Below, piece after piece: positions 23,473 to 31,834 of a stretch of 64,000 bases of DNA (positions are counted from its first letter, which is position 1; the number at the start of each line of letters is the position of its first letter). The stretch covers positions 62,001-126,000 of the forward strand of contig CAZRMV010000009.1 in assembly GCA_964601275.1 (NCBI GenBank), written 5' to 3'. The DNA comes from JAOZPE01 sp964601275 (GTDB lineage Bacteria > Krumholzibacteriota > Krumholzibacteriia > JAJRXK01). A program made the position numbers and the translations under genes. Below the pieces are notes generated by a model. It ran no database searches and was not told the DNA's origin. It worked only from the letters and a program-made list of their open reading frames with translations.

Positions 23473-23996
23473 TGGATCCGGCGACTCCTCCTTCACGGAC
23501 CCTGGTGCTGGGGCGCCGCCTCCTCGCCGCCCTTTCCGTCCTTCTGGGGGCGGTGGCGTTGGACCGGTGGGTTTCTGGCGCCGGCCTGGTCTTCGTCCTC
23601 GCCTTCCTGGTCCATTGGCTGGGTCTGTATCCCCGCTGGATCTGCCTCTACTGCCCCCACTACGGGCGCGTCTGTTCCTCGGGCGGGGGAAAGGTCTCCG
23701 CCCTGTTCTACGACCGCCCGGGCGGCGCCGGCGATCCGCTGCACTTCGCCCGGCGTTCCCGCTGGGGTCATCTCGCCGGGATCGGGCTGCGGGCGTTGCC
23801 CATCACCGTGCTGGCGGTGGCGGTGAGCGGTCCCCGCCGGGAGGATCTCGCCTCGTGGGGCCTGCTGGGAATCCTGCTCCTCCTGGGATTTCTGGAAGGA
23901 AGGCAGTATTCTAGGCGCACCTGTCCCCGGTGCCGGGCCCTCCCGCATTGCCGCGCTCGATGGTCCCGGCCCGAGACGGACGCTCCGCCCCAGTGA
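23472..23996 (+). CDS. Small membrane protein with paired cysteine motifs, last gene of the cytochrome operon
   Basis: A 174-residue membrane protein. The ATG at 23472 overlaps the previous stop (TGATG), with GGGAG just upstream. Four hydrophobic segments are visible (about 16-32, 39-56, 103-120 and 129-143). Two Cys motifs flank them: CLYCPHYGRVC (about 57-67), followed by SSGGGK, and CPRCRALPHC near residue 155. Such pairs could bind a metal, a cofactor or a thiol partner. The position behind an HAO-type cytochrome hints at a role in maturation or electron transfer. I do not recognise a named family. Confidence 0.78.
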   Translation: MDPATPPSRTLVLGRRLLAALSVLLGAVALDRWVSGAGLVFVLAFLVHWLGLYPRWICLYCPHYGRVCSSGGGKVSALFYDRPGGAGDPLHFARRSRWGHLAGIGLRALPITVLAVAVSGPRREDLASWGLLGILLLLGFLEGRQYSRRTCPRCRALPHCRARWSRPETDAPPQ

Positions 23997-24034
23997 TGCG
24001 GCGGAGCTCGGTCTCCTGATCCAACGAGGCGAGC

Positions 24035-25498
24035 ATGAGCGAGAGAATCCAAGGTGAGGGGCTCACCTTCGACGATGTCCTGCTGGTTCCGCGCTACAGC
24101 GAGATCCTGCCCCGGGACGTCGAGCTGCAGACCCGGCTGACCCGCCAGATCTCCTTGAACATTCCCCTGGTCTCGGCGGCGATGGACACCGTCACCGAGT
24201 CGGCCATGGCCATCGGTCTGGCCCGCCAGGGAGGCATCGGGTTCATCCACAAGAACATGAGCCCGATCGAACAGGCCAGCCATGTCGACCGGGTGAAACG
24301 AAGCGAGAGCGGCATGATCACCCAGCCGATCACCCTCAGTCCAGAAGACCAGGTGACCGAGGCGCTGGAGGTGATGCAGCGCTTCAGCATCTCCGGGGTT
24401 CCCATCACCCGCGAGGGGAAGCTGGTGGGAATCCTCACCAACCGCGATCTCCGCTTCCTGGCCGACCCGCACCAGCCCATCTCCGCGGTGATGACCTCGG
24501 ACAACCTGATCACCGCCTCGGTCGGGACGACGCTGGAGGAGGCCGCGCGCATCCTCCACCAGGGCCGCATCGAGAAACTGCCGGTGGTGGACGAGAAGGG
24601 AATGCTCAAGGGGTTGATCACCATCAAGGACATCCAGAAGAAACTGGACTACCCCAACAGTTCCAAGGACGACGCCGGCCGCCTGCTCTGCGGCGCCGCG
24701 GTCGGGGCGGGTGCTGATCTGGCCGAGCGGCTCGCCATGCTCGAAGAGAGCGGGGTGGATGTGGTGGTCCTCGACTCGGCCCACGGGCACTCCCGCAACG
24801 TCATGGAGGCGGCCCGCCGCATCAAGAAGGAGTATCCCGACCTTCCCCTGGTCGTGGGCAACATCGCCACCGCGGAGGCCGCCCGGGCCCTGATCGATCT
24901 GGGGGCCGATGCGGTCAAGGTGGGGATGGGTCCGGGCAGTATCTGCACCACCCGGGTGGTAGCGGGAATCGGCGTTCCCCAGATCACCGCAATCTGGGAG
25001 GTGGCCAAGGTCGCCCGCGACGCCGGGGTGCCGGTCATCGCCGACGGAGGCATCAAGTACAGCGGGGACATCGTCAAGGCGCTGGCCGCGGGCGCGGACA
25101 CCGTGATGGTGGGAAGCCTGCTCGCGGGGACCGAGGAGAGCCCGGGCGAGAAGATCCTCTACGAAGGCCGCACCTACAAGGTGTACCGGGGCATGGGTTC
25201 GGTGGGGGCGATGAAGGAGGGAAGCAAGGACCGCTATTTCCAGGGCGACGAGCCCGAACCGGCCAAGTTCGTTCCGGAGGGAATCGAGGGCCGGGTCGCC
25301 TACAAGGGACCGCTGCGGGATACCGTGCACCAGCTCATGGGAGGGCTCCGGGCCGGGATGGGCTATTGCGGAGCAAAAGACTTGGAGATCCTGAGATCGG
25401 AGACCACATTCGTACGGGTGAGCCCGGCGGGTCTGCGCGAGAGCCACCCGCACGACGTCCAGATCACCAAGGGCGCGCCCAATTACCCTTCGGCTTGA
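24035..25498 (+). CDS. guaB: IMP dehydrogenase
   Basis: Converts IMP to XMP with NAD+, the committed step of GMP synthesis; cytoplasmic tetramer, 487 residues. The TIM-barrel start GLTFDDVLLVPRYSEILP is diagnostic. Two CBS domains interrupt the barrel at about residues 95-205. The active-site loop GPGSICTTRVV places the catalytic Cys at 304. The mobile-flap region YRGMGSVGAMKEGSKDRYFQ is complete, and the C-terminal Glu/Gly site is present. The ATG is preceded by GAGG. It sits 38 bases after the cytochrome operon on the same strand, probably by chance rather than function. Confidence 0.97.
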   Translation: MSERIQGEGLTFDDVLLVPRYSEILPRDVELQTRLTRQISLNIPLVSAAMDTVTESAMAIGLARQGGIGFIHKNMSPIEQASHVDRVKRSESGMITQPITLSPEDQVTEALEVMQRFSISGVPITREGKLVGILTNRDLRFLADPHQPISAVMTSDNLITASVGTTLEEAARILHQGRIEKLPVVDEKGMLKGLITIKDIQKKLDYPNSSKDDAGRLLCGAAVGAGADLAERLAMLEESGVDVVVLDSAHGHSRNVMEAARRIKKEYPDLPLVVGNIATAEAARALIDLGADAVKVGMGPGSICTTRVVAGIGVPQITAIWEVAKVARDAGVPVIADGGIKYSGDIVKALAAGADTVMVGSLLAGTEESPGEKILYEGRTYKVYRGMGSVGAMKEGSKDRYFQGDEPEPAKFVPEGIEGRVAYKGPLRDTVHQLMGGLRAGMGYCGAKDLEILRSETTFVRVSPAGLRESHPHDVQITKGAPNYPSA

Positions 25499-25599
25499 GG
25501 CCGGGTGATTCGGAGGCGACCTCGCCCCATCGGCCTCTGCCCCGGAATCCGCAAGAGGATGGGACCGGGGAGGCCGAGGCTCGCGAGGATGGTCTGTCG

Positions 25600-26196
25600 A
25601 TGGATCAGGCAAGCAAGCACGATGAGAAGGCCCGCGCGATTCTCACCGGCGCGGCGAAGGTCTTCAGCGCAAAGGGCTACCACCACGCTTCGATGCGGGA
25701 CATCTCCAAGGAGACTGGAATGTCCCTGGCGGGGATGTACCACTACTTCTCGGGCAAGGAGGAGATCCTCTTCTCCATCGAGCGGTTCTGTCTCCGCCAG
25801 GTGCTGGATGAACTCCAGCAGCGCCTGGAGACCGTCCGTGATCCCTGGGAAAAACTGGACATGGTGGTGCGCAACCACCTCGATTTCTTCACTCGGAACG
25901 TCACCGAGATGCGGGTGCTCAGCCACGAGGCGGATTCCCTCGAAGGGGATTACCGGAAGCACATCAATCGGATGCGGCGGGAGTACTTCTCGTTGGTGGC
26001 GTCGATCCTGGAGGAGCTCCGCGGCACGCCCTGGGATGAAGCCGAGAAGCGGCGCACCACGCTCTCCTTCTTTGGAATGGTCAACTGGGTCTACACGTGG
26101 TATCGACCAGAACGGGACGGGTCTCCCGATGAACTGGCGAACTCGATCCTGAGCATCCTGCAGGGAGGGATCGCTCCAGGGCGCCCGGCGGGATGA
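25600..26196 (+). CDS. TetR/AcrR-family transcriptional regulator
   Basis: A 198-residue regulator. The N-terminal helix-turn-helix is typical of TetR proteins: ILTGAAKVFSAKGYHHASMRDISKETGMSLAGMYHYFSGKEEILFSI (about 12-58). The ligand domain (60-198) is all-helical and resembles FadR/KstR2-type acyl-CoA-responsive members in layout, but the ligand cannot be predicted. The ATG at 25600 lies before the HTH at the usual distance; the ribosome site is poor. No operator palindrome is obvious in the 101-base gap upstream. Downstream a perfect 6-bp hairpin (26254-26269) precedes queG. Confidence 0.88.
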   Translation: MDQASKHDEKARAILTGAAKVFSAKGYHHASMRDISKETGMSLAGMYHYFSGKEEILFSIERFCLRQVLDELQQRLETVRDPWEKLDMVVRNHLDFFTRNVTEMRVLSHEADSLEGDYRKHINRMRREYFSLVASILEELRGTPWDEAEKRRTTLSFFGMVNWVYTWYRPERDGSPDELANSILSILQGGIAPGRPAG

Positions 26197-26253
26197 TCGA
26201 CATCCGCCGCCCGGGAGCGGGGATCGTGTCCCGGCCCTGAAGGACCTCGGCCG

Positions 26254-26269
26254 GGGGGTGGTGACCCCC
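26254..26269 (+). terminator. Weak hairpin between the TetR gene and queG
   Basis: GGGGGT (26254-26259) and ACCCCC (26264-26269) form a perfect 6-bp stem with loop GGTG. There is no U-tract, so it may attenuate rather than end transcription, or be a protein-binding palindrome. Confidence 0.3.
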
Positions 26270-26299
26270 GACGGCCCGGATTCCACGGGAAGAAACCTG

Positions 26300-27481
26300 A
26301 TGCACGCAGCCGACGACCCCTTGCGTCCCCTTCTCGCCCGCCTGGGATCGGAGGCGGGGTTCCTCGCGTTGGGCGCCGCTCCGGTCGCCTACGCCCGCGA
26401 CGAAGCCCAGTACCAGAGCTGGTTGGACGGCGGCTTCCACGCCGGGATGGATTGGTTGGCCGATTCGATGGAGGTCCGCTTGGATCTCCGCCGGAGATTC
26501 CCCTGGGCCGCGTCCCTGGTGGTGGCGGTGAAGGAATACCGGCCCCATGACCCGCCGGCGGGCGCGTCTGCGGGGGTGGCCCGGCAGGTGTCGGCCTACG
26601 CGCGCGGCCGCGATTACCACGAGGTGCTCCTGGGCGCGTTGAAGGGGCTGGGCAACCGCCTGGAAAAGGAGCTGTCCCCCCGGCCGCTTCGCCGGCACGC
26701 CTACGTCGACACCGGTCCGGTCCTGGAACGCCAGGCCGCCGAGGCGGCGGGCCTGGGTTGGATCGGCAAGAACGGGCTCTTGCTGCGGGGGGATGTGGGA
26801 AGCTGGACCTTCCTGGGCGTGCTCGTCACCGACCTGGAGTTGACCCCGGGGCCCTTCCGGGGCGATCCCCTTCCGGGAAGCTGCGGCAGTTGCCGGGCCT
26901 GCCAGCCGGCCTGCCCGACCGACGCCTTCGTGCAACCCGGCGTGGTCGACAGCCGGCGTTGCATCTCCTACCTCACCATCGAGCACCGGGGGGAGATCGA
27001 CCGCTCGCTGCGGCGGTCGATGGGGGGATGGATCTTCGGGTGCGATCTCTGCCAGACCGCCTGTCCCTTCGATCACCGAGCGCTGGTACGGCCGCAAACC
27101 CGGCCGGAAGATTCCTTCACCGCGGTCTCCCCCGAACTGGCTTCGACCACCCTGCCCGAGTTGTTGTCGCTGGACGAGGAGGAGTTCCGGCGGCGCTTCA
27201 AGAACACTCCCCTGTGGAGGCCGCGGCGCGAGGGACTCTTGCGCAACGCGCTCATCGCGGCGGCGAATCTCCGTCGCCTGGACTGCGTTGACCCGGCGCG
27301 CGCGTTGCTGAAGGACCCGTCCTGGGTCTTGCGCGAAGCCGCCGGCTGGTGCCTGGCCGAGATGAGGGCCCCGCGGGGCCTGCAGGATCTGCGGGAAGCG
27401 ATGGAACAGGAGGAAGATCCCGAGCGTCGCCGGATCATGGCCCAAGACTTGATTCGGTGGGCGGGCGCATCTCCACGTTGA
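26300..27481 (+). CDS. queG: Epoxyqueuosine reductase
   Basis: Cobalamin- and Fe-S-dependent enzyme that performs the last step of queuosine synthesis in tRNA; 393 residues. The N-terminal substrate/cobalamin domain includes YHEVLLGALKGLGNRL, RRHAYVDTGPVLER and AGLGWIGKNGLLL. Two ferredoxin-type motifs, CGSCRACQPACP and CDLCQTACP, bind two [4Fe-4S] clusters. A HEAT-like helical C-terminus (LREAAGWCLAEM, RRRIMAQDLIRW) matches full-length QueG. The ATG at 26300 follows GGGAAG at 8 bases. Its 3' end overlaps the convergent lipoprotein gene by 47 bases. Confidence 0.95.
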   Translation: MHAADDPLRPLLARLGSEAGFLALGAAPVAYARDEAQYQSWLDGGFHAGMDWLADSMEVRLDLRRRFPWAASLVVAVKEYRPHDPPAGASAGVARQVSAYARGRDYHEVLLGALKGLGNRLEKELSPRPLRRHAYVDTGPVLERQAAEAAGLGWIGKNGLLLRGDVGSWTFLGVLVTDLELTPGPFRGDPLPGSCGSCRACQPACPTDAFVQPGVVDSRRCISYLTIEHRGEIDRSLRRSMGGWIFGCDLCQTACPFDHRALVRPQTRPEDSFTAVSPELASTTLPELLSLDEEEFRRRFKNTPLWRPRREGLLRNALIAAANLRRLDCVDPARALLKDPSWVLREAAGWCLAEMRAPRGLQDLREAMEQEEDPERRRIMAQDLIRWAGASPR

Positions 27482-28280
27482 GGATCGGGGTGCACTGGTC
27501 GATGTGGGCCGACGCGAAGCTCAACGCGCCGGTCGCCACGTCATGGGCGTAACCCCACCAGTCGTCCTCGATGCGATAAAGACCGTCTCCGCTGGTATCG
27601 ACGATGGCCAGAAGGGTGTATTCCACATCGATCACCAGATTCTCCACCGCATAGAGGATGACCGCAGGTTGCAAGGCGGGAGTCTCGGCCAGGGAGACCG
27701 CCTGGGGAGTGGCGGCCAACACCTCTTCCAGCCCCGGGTCGGGACCCAGCAGGTCCCGCCGGTAGGCGAAGACGAGGGTGTACTGGAGGGAAGGAGCCGA
27801 GGAACGGTTGCTGAAGATCTGCCCGATGATCATTCCGACCTGTCCCACGTCGCCGGTGACCAGGCAGGGTTGGACCTCGGGGTCGGGAAAATAGAAATTG
27901 CCGCGGGTGTTCCCGGTGAAGAAGTGCACCACGTAGGGGTGGAGAAAGCGCGGCCCGTCCAGGATCATCCAGTGGGCCAGGCTGGTCGAGGCGGGCATCA
28001 CTCCCGACAGATCGAAGGTGCGGCCGTGGACGCTCGGTGAGCCCATCTCCCGGGCCATGGGAATCATCCGCGGGATCACGTCCTCCACCGCGACCTCCTG
28101 GTTGAAGGTTGCGCTGAAGGCCAGCGGCAGATCGACCACGGTGACCGAATCACCCGGCGTGGTGGCTCGCAGCTGGATCGGAAAGGGAAGGATCTCCTGG
28201 GGCTGTGTGGAGGACTTGCAGCCGCTTCCCAGGGAAGCGGCTGCAAGCACCAGAAGAACGATCCAGGATCCAATACGCAT
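27435..28280 (-). CDS. Lipoprotein with an Ig-like N-terminal segment
   Basis: A 281-residue lipoprotein: signal peptide and lipobox LGSGC (Cys near 21). The following stretch (IQLRATTPGDSVTVVDLPLAFSATFNQEVAVEDV) resembles the Big_5/SbsA-type Ig-like domains common in surface proteins, in which a beta sandwich compares values before and after a comma-like Asn. The rest is beta-rich, ending in a Cys-containing segment (DQCTPILNVEMRPP). No enzymatic residues are seen. It lies in tandem behind the subtilase gene (50 bases), so the two may be cotranscribed. Its last 47 bases overlap queG tail-to-tail. Confidence 0.74.
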   Translation of the reverse strand: MRIGSWIVLLVLAAASLGSGCKSSTQPQEILPFPIQLRATTPGDSVTVVDLPLAFSATFNQEVAVEDVIPRMIPMAREMGSPSVHGRTFDLSGVMPASTSLAHWMILDGPRFLHPYVVHFFTGNTRGNFYFPDPEVQPCLVTGDVGQVGMIIGQIFSNRSSAPSLQYTLVFAYRRDLLGPDPGLEEVLAATPQAVSLAETPALQPAVILYAVENLVIDVEYTLLAIVDTSGDGLYRIEDDWWGYAHDVATGALSFASAHIDQCTPILNVEMRPPTESSLGP

Positions 28281-28306
28281 GGAGGGGGCCGCAGTCCTTT
28301 CCCTAT

Positions 28307-28342
28307 TTGATCTGCTTGATCTACTTGATCTACTTGATCAAC
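28307..28342. repeat. Four 9-bp tandem repeats at the end of the subtilase gene
   Basis: Plus-strand units TTGATCTGC, TTGATCTAC, TTGATCTAC and TTGATCAAC run from 28307 to 28342. The subtilase stop codon lies inside the array, and the last coding residues LIK come from it. Repeat copies after the stop encode further LIK/stop-like triplets if read on. Slippage here could shift the C-terminus by three residues per unit. Confidence 0.8.
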
Positions 28343-31300
28343 CCCATTTTTCGCACCGCTCTCCACTCGCCGCTGCGCACCTCGTACAGGTAGACCCCGC
28401 TGGCCACCGGCGCCCCTCGGGCGTCCCGGCCGTTCCAGTTGACCTGGTGGATTCCGGCCTGCAGCGGAGCGTCCAGGAGGGTGGCGACCCGCCGGCCGCG
28501 CGCGTCGTAGATGGTGACCGTGGTGGCTCCGTCCCTTGGGAGCGCGAACGAGATGGTGGTCACGGGATTGAACGGATTCGGGTGATTCTGGTAGAGGGCA
28601 AAGGCCTGGGGCCGTCCCGGGGTGGGCGATTCCACCGCGGTGGGCAGACAGGTCTCGGCATCCGCGCCCAGGGTCCCGCAACCGCCCGAATTCGCCCCCG
28701 CTGCGGGCGATGAGGGGGGAATGCTGTAGTCGCCGGCGGTGCGGTCGCAGAACTGCGGATCGGCGCTGACGTTGCCGCCCGTTCCCACCGGATCGGTTCC
28801 ACACCCGGAGGTGTTGCCCAGCGCGTTCTGGTAGAAGAGGTTGCAGCTGAAGGTGGAGGTCGAGGAGGCGCAGGTCACGCCGTCCGCGTTGGTGGTGCCG
28901 GTGCCCCCGTTGAACGCGAAGATGTTGCGGGCCAGACCAGCGTCGGAGGAGACGAGGTAGATCCCGTTGGCTCCGAAGCTGGCTCCATCATTGTCGGCGA
29001 TGGTGTTGTTCTCGAAGATGCAGCCTGTACTGCTGGAGATGTACGCCGCCGAACCGATCGTGGCCGCGCTGTTTCCGGTCAGGAAGGTGTTGCGCAGGGT
29101 GAATCCGGCGCTGTTGTTGGCCGAGATGGCTCCCCCGAAGAAGGTGCAGTTGTTTCCCTGGTACACCCCGCCGTCCTGGTCGAAGATGGTTCCGTCGATC
29201 AAGGCGCCTCCACCGTTCTTGTTGGTGCCGTCCACCACGTTGCCGATCACCTGCAGATTGTTCGCGGTGATGCTCCCTCCGCTGGCCCAGAAGCCTCCGC
29301 CGCCGGAGGTGGCGGTGTTCCCCTGGATCGTCACCGCCTGGAGGACGAGATCGCTGTTGATCGCGTAGAGCCCCCCTCCGAGTCCCGCCACCGAATGGCC
29401 GGAAATGGTCGAGTTGGAGAAGGTCGCCGTTCCGGCGGCCGTCGGGCTGTCCACCACGTAGACCCCGCCGCCGTCGGGCGGTGTGCCGACCGGGCCGGTC
29501 CAGGAGATGTTGTCATGGACATTCAGGCCGGTGATCTGGGGCGTGCTGTTGTAGATGTAGAGGCCCGCGCCGCGCAATCCGGTGTTCCCGGTGATCTCCA
29601 CGTTGTCCAGGACGGGGTCGGATGAGAGGATGGCCACCCCGCCCCCTCCGGAGATGTCCGTCGATCCTCCCGCGGTGTTCCCGTCGATGAGAAGATTGCG
29701 CAGGGTGACCGAGGAATTCTCGATCCGGACCCCTCCGCCGAAGAAACCGGTGTCCGGGGCGAGGGGCACCTGTTCGGCCTTGCCTCCGGTGATCTGGAAC
29801 CCATCCAGGACCGTGTTGACGCTGATGCCGGTTCGGATCCTCACCACCGGCTTGAGTCCATCGCCCTGCAGGATGGTGCGATTGCCGATGGGATCGCGGG
29901 TGGTGTAGGTGGCATCGTAACCCCCGTTGATCTGCAGCCCCGCGTCTTCGGTCATGTGGAGGTTCTCCTGGATGGTGATCCCACCCAGGCAGGCGATCTC
30001 CGATCCGGGATCGAGGATCAAGGTCGCCACCGCGGTGGCGATGTCGGGCGCTTCCTCGGGCACCTTCAGGCGGCCGCTGCCGAAGAGCTTGAACACGTTG
30101 ATCCGGCCGGTGCCGAGCTTTCCCGCGTACACGGCCTGGTTCACCGAGTCGATGGGGTCGACCGCCGCCTTCACCGCCGCGCGGACCGCGGCGCCGCTGA
30201 TTCCCGGGTTCGCGCTGTAGACGATCGCCGCCATGCCGGCGGTGATGGGAGAAGAGAAGCTGGTGCCGCTGATCGTTCCGTAGGTGTGGGCGGCGTTGCC
30301 CGATCCGGTGTTGTTGAACATGGTGGTGTAGATGTTCTCACCGGGGGCGGAGACGTCGACCCAGGTTCCAAAGCTGCTGAAACTGGTCTTGGCGTCGGAC
30401 GAGGTCGTCGCCGCGACCGCCAGCACATCGCTGCGGCCGGCCAGGTAACTCGCAACCTCGGTATTGTCGTTGCCCGCGGCGGTGACGATGGTCATGCCCG
30501 CGTTGATCGCGGCGTTCACCGCGGAGACCAGGGGGATGTAGGCGCTCGATCCCCACGAGGCGTTGTAGACCTTGGCCCCCTTGATCCGGGCGTAGTTCAT
30601 GGCGCTGGCGGCGAAGTCCATGCCCACCACTCCGAGGTCGCTGTTCGCCGGCGTCCATCCGATACGCAGGGCCATCACCTTGCAGGTGAAGGCCACGCCG
30701 ACCACCCCGGTGGCGTTGTTGCCGATGGCCGCGACACAGCCGGCGACGGCGGTTCCGTGTCCACCGTAGTCCATGGGGTCGTTGTCCTCTCCGAGGACAT
30801 CCTGGGGAGGGTTCTGGTTTCCGCTGACCCCGGTGACGAAATCCCAGCCGCGGATGTCATCGATGTAGCCGTTGCCGTCGTCGTCGAACCCCGGGGTTCC
30901 GTTGTACTCGGTCCAGTTGATCCAGATGTTTCCGTCGATGTAGTCGGGAGCGGTTCCACCCAGGTCGGGATGTTTCCAGTCGACGCCACTGTCCGCGATG
31001 GCGACGACCACGTTCGAGTCACCGGTTTCGTGGGCCCATGCCGCCATGGCCCGGATGTCGCGACCGCCCGGGTTCAGGTTCCGCAACCAGATCTGGGAAG
31101 CGAACTGCGGATCATTCGGCACCACCGCGTCGAGGACGGCAATGGGAACCGGAATCGCGTCGACCACGCCGGGAAGGCTCTTCACCGCGGTCAGGACATC
31201 CTGGAGTTGGTGTTGCTCCCCATCGAAGGTGACGGTGTACCAGTGGGACATCTCCTCCTCGTCCGCGGTCAGTCGCTTTCCCGCCACCTGGGTCGAGGGA

Positions 31301-31590
31301 AAGAGCGCATAGAGATCGCGGAGATCGAAGCTCTGGGCCAAGGTGTTCCACGAACTCCGGTCGGTGACGAGACCCGCATTTCCCCGGCGGGAGACCTGGG
31401 GCACCGCACCCGGCGCAAAGCGGACCGAGATCCGGTTGGAGATCAGCATCCCGTCGCGGGGCGGACCTCCCCGCCACACCTGGCGGGCATCGATCTGTTC
31501 TGCGTGGGAGGGAAGGGAGAGGAGGGAAAGAACGAATGCGGTGGTGAACAGGACTGCCACCGGGGAAACGAAGCGCGGGAACCGTGGCAT
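28330..31590 (-). CDS. Secreted subtilisin-like (S8) serine protease with beta-helix and FlgD-type C-terminal domain
   Basis: A 1,086-residue secreted protease. ATG 31590 has GGAGG at 7 bases and opens a signal peptide (MPRFPRFVSPVAVLFTTAFVLSLLS...SHA). The peptidase domain has the S8 triad Asp200 (ADSGVD), His278 (GGHGTAVAG) and Ser444 (GTSFSSP). From about 510 to 970 many short NTA/NS/GG-rich rungs form a right-handed parallel beta-helix, like those in surface polysaccharide-binding proteins. The last 85 residues are a FlgD Ig-like sorting/adhesion domain (NHPNPFNPVTTISFALP ... GVYLYEVRSG). The whole is most likely exported to or through the outer membrane. A similar C-terminal domain ends the giant protein at 47.4 kb. 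Confidence 0.93.
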   Translation of the reverse strand: MPRFPRFVSPVAVLFTTAFVLSLLSLPSHAEQIDARQVWRGGPPRDGMLISNRISVRFAPGAVPQVSRRGNAGLVTDRSSWNTLAQSFDLRDLYALFPSTQVAGKRLTADEEEMSHWYTVTFDGEQHQLQDVLTAVKSLPGVVDAIPVPIAVLDAVVPNDPQFASQIWLRNLNPGGRDIRAMAAWAHETGDSNVVVAIADSGVDWKHPDLGGTAPDYIDGNIWINWTEYNGTPGFDDDGNGYIDDIRGWDFVTGVSGNQNPPQDVLGEDNDPMDYGGHGTAVAGCVAAIGNNATGVVGVAFTCKVMALRIGWTPANSDLGVVGMDFAASAMNYARIKGAKVYNASWGSSAYIPLVSAVNAAINAGMTIVTAAGNDNTEVASYLAGRSDVLAVAATTSSDAKTSFSSFGTWVDVSAPGENIYTTMFNNTGSGNAAHTYGTISGTSFSSPITAGMAAIVYSANPGISGAAVRAAVKAAVDPIDSVNQAVYAGKLGTGRINVFKLFGSGRLKVPEEAPDIATAVATLILDPGSEIACLGGITIQENLHMTEDAGLQINGGYDATYTTRDPIGNRTILQGDGLKPVVRIRTGISVNTVLDGFQITGGKAEQVPLAPDTGFFGGGVRIENSSVTLRNLLIDGNTAGGSTDISGGGGVAILSSDPVLDNVEITGNTGLRGAGLYIYNSTPQITGLNVHDNISWTGPVGTPPDGGGVYVVDSPTAAGTATFSNSTISGHSVAGLGGGLYAINSDLVLQAVTIQGNTATSGGGGFWASGGSITANNLQVIGNVVDGTNKNGGGALIDGTIFDQDGGVYQGNNCTFFGGAISANNSAGFTLRNTFLTGNSAATIGSAAYISSSTGCIFENNTIADNDGASFGANGIYLVSSDAGLARNIFAFNGGTGTTNADGVTCASSTSTFSCNLFYQNALGNTSGCGTDPVGTGGNVSADPQFCDRTAGDYSIPPSSPAAGANSGGCGTLGADAETCLPTAVESPTPGRPQAFALYQNHPNPFNPVTTISFALPRDGATTVTIYDARGRRVATLLDAPLQAGIHQVNWNGRDARGAPVASGVYLYEVRSGEWRAVRKMGLIK

Positions 31591-31717
31591 GGGGAAGCCT
31601 CCAAGGGACACGTCCAGCGGCGTGCCCCCCGCTGTCGATGCGGTGAATCCGGGAGTCCAACCGGTGCGGATTGTCGAAACGCGGCGGGAGCCCAGCGGTT
31701 GTCTGTCTGCGTTCCAT

Positions 31718-31747
31718 AGGATAACGCAAGGGAGGGGCTCTGGGCAA
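31718..31747 (-). promoter_or_regulatory. Candidate sigma-70 promoter of the subtilase gene
   Basis: On the minus strand TTGCCC (31747-31742) and TATCCT (31723-31718) are 18 bases apart, about 130 bases before the ATG at 31590. The -10 match is moderate; the prediction is tentative. Confidence 0.35.
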
Positions 31748-31834
31748 ATCCCACCGGGAGTTGGGCGAACCCCCCCTTCATATGCTACATTGGCAGGTCT
31801 CGTATTGGAGGATTCCACGGGAAGGAAGAACAGA

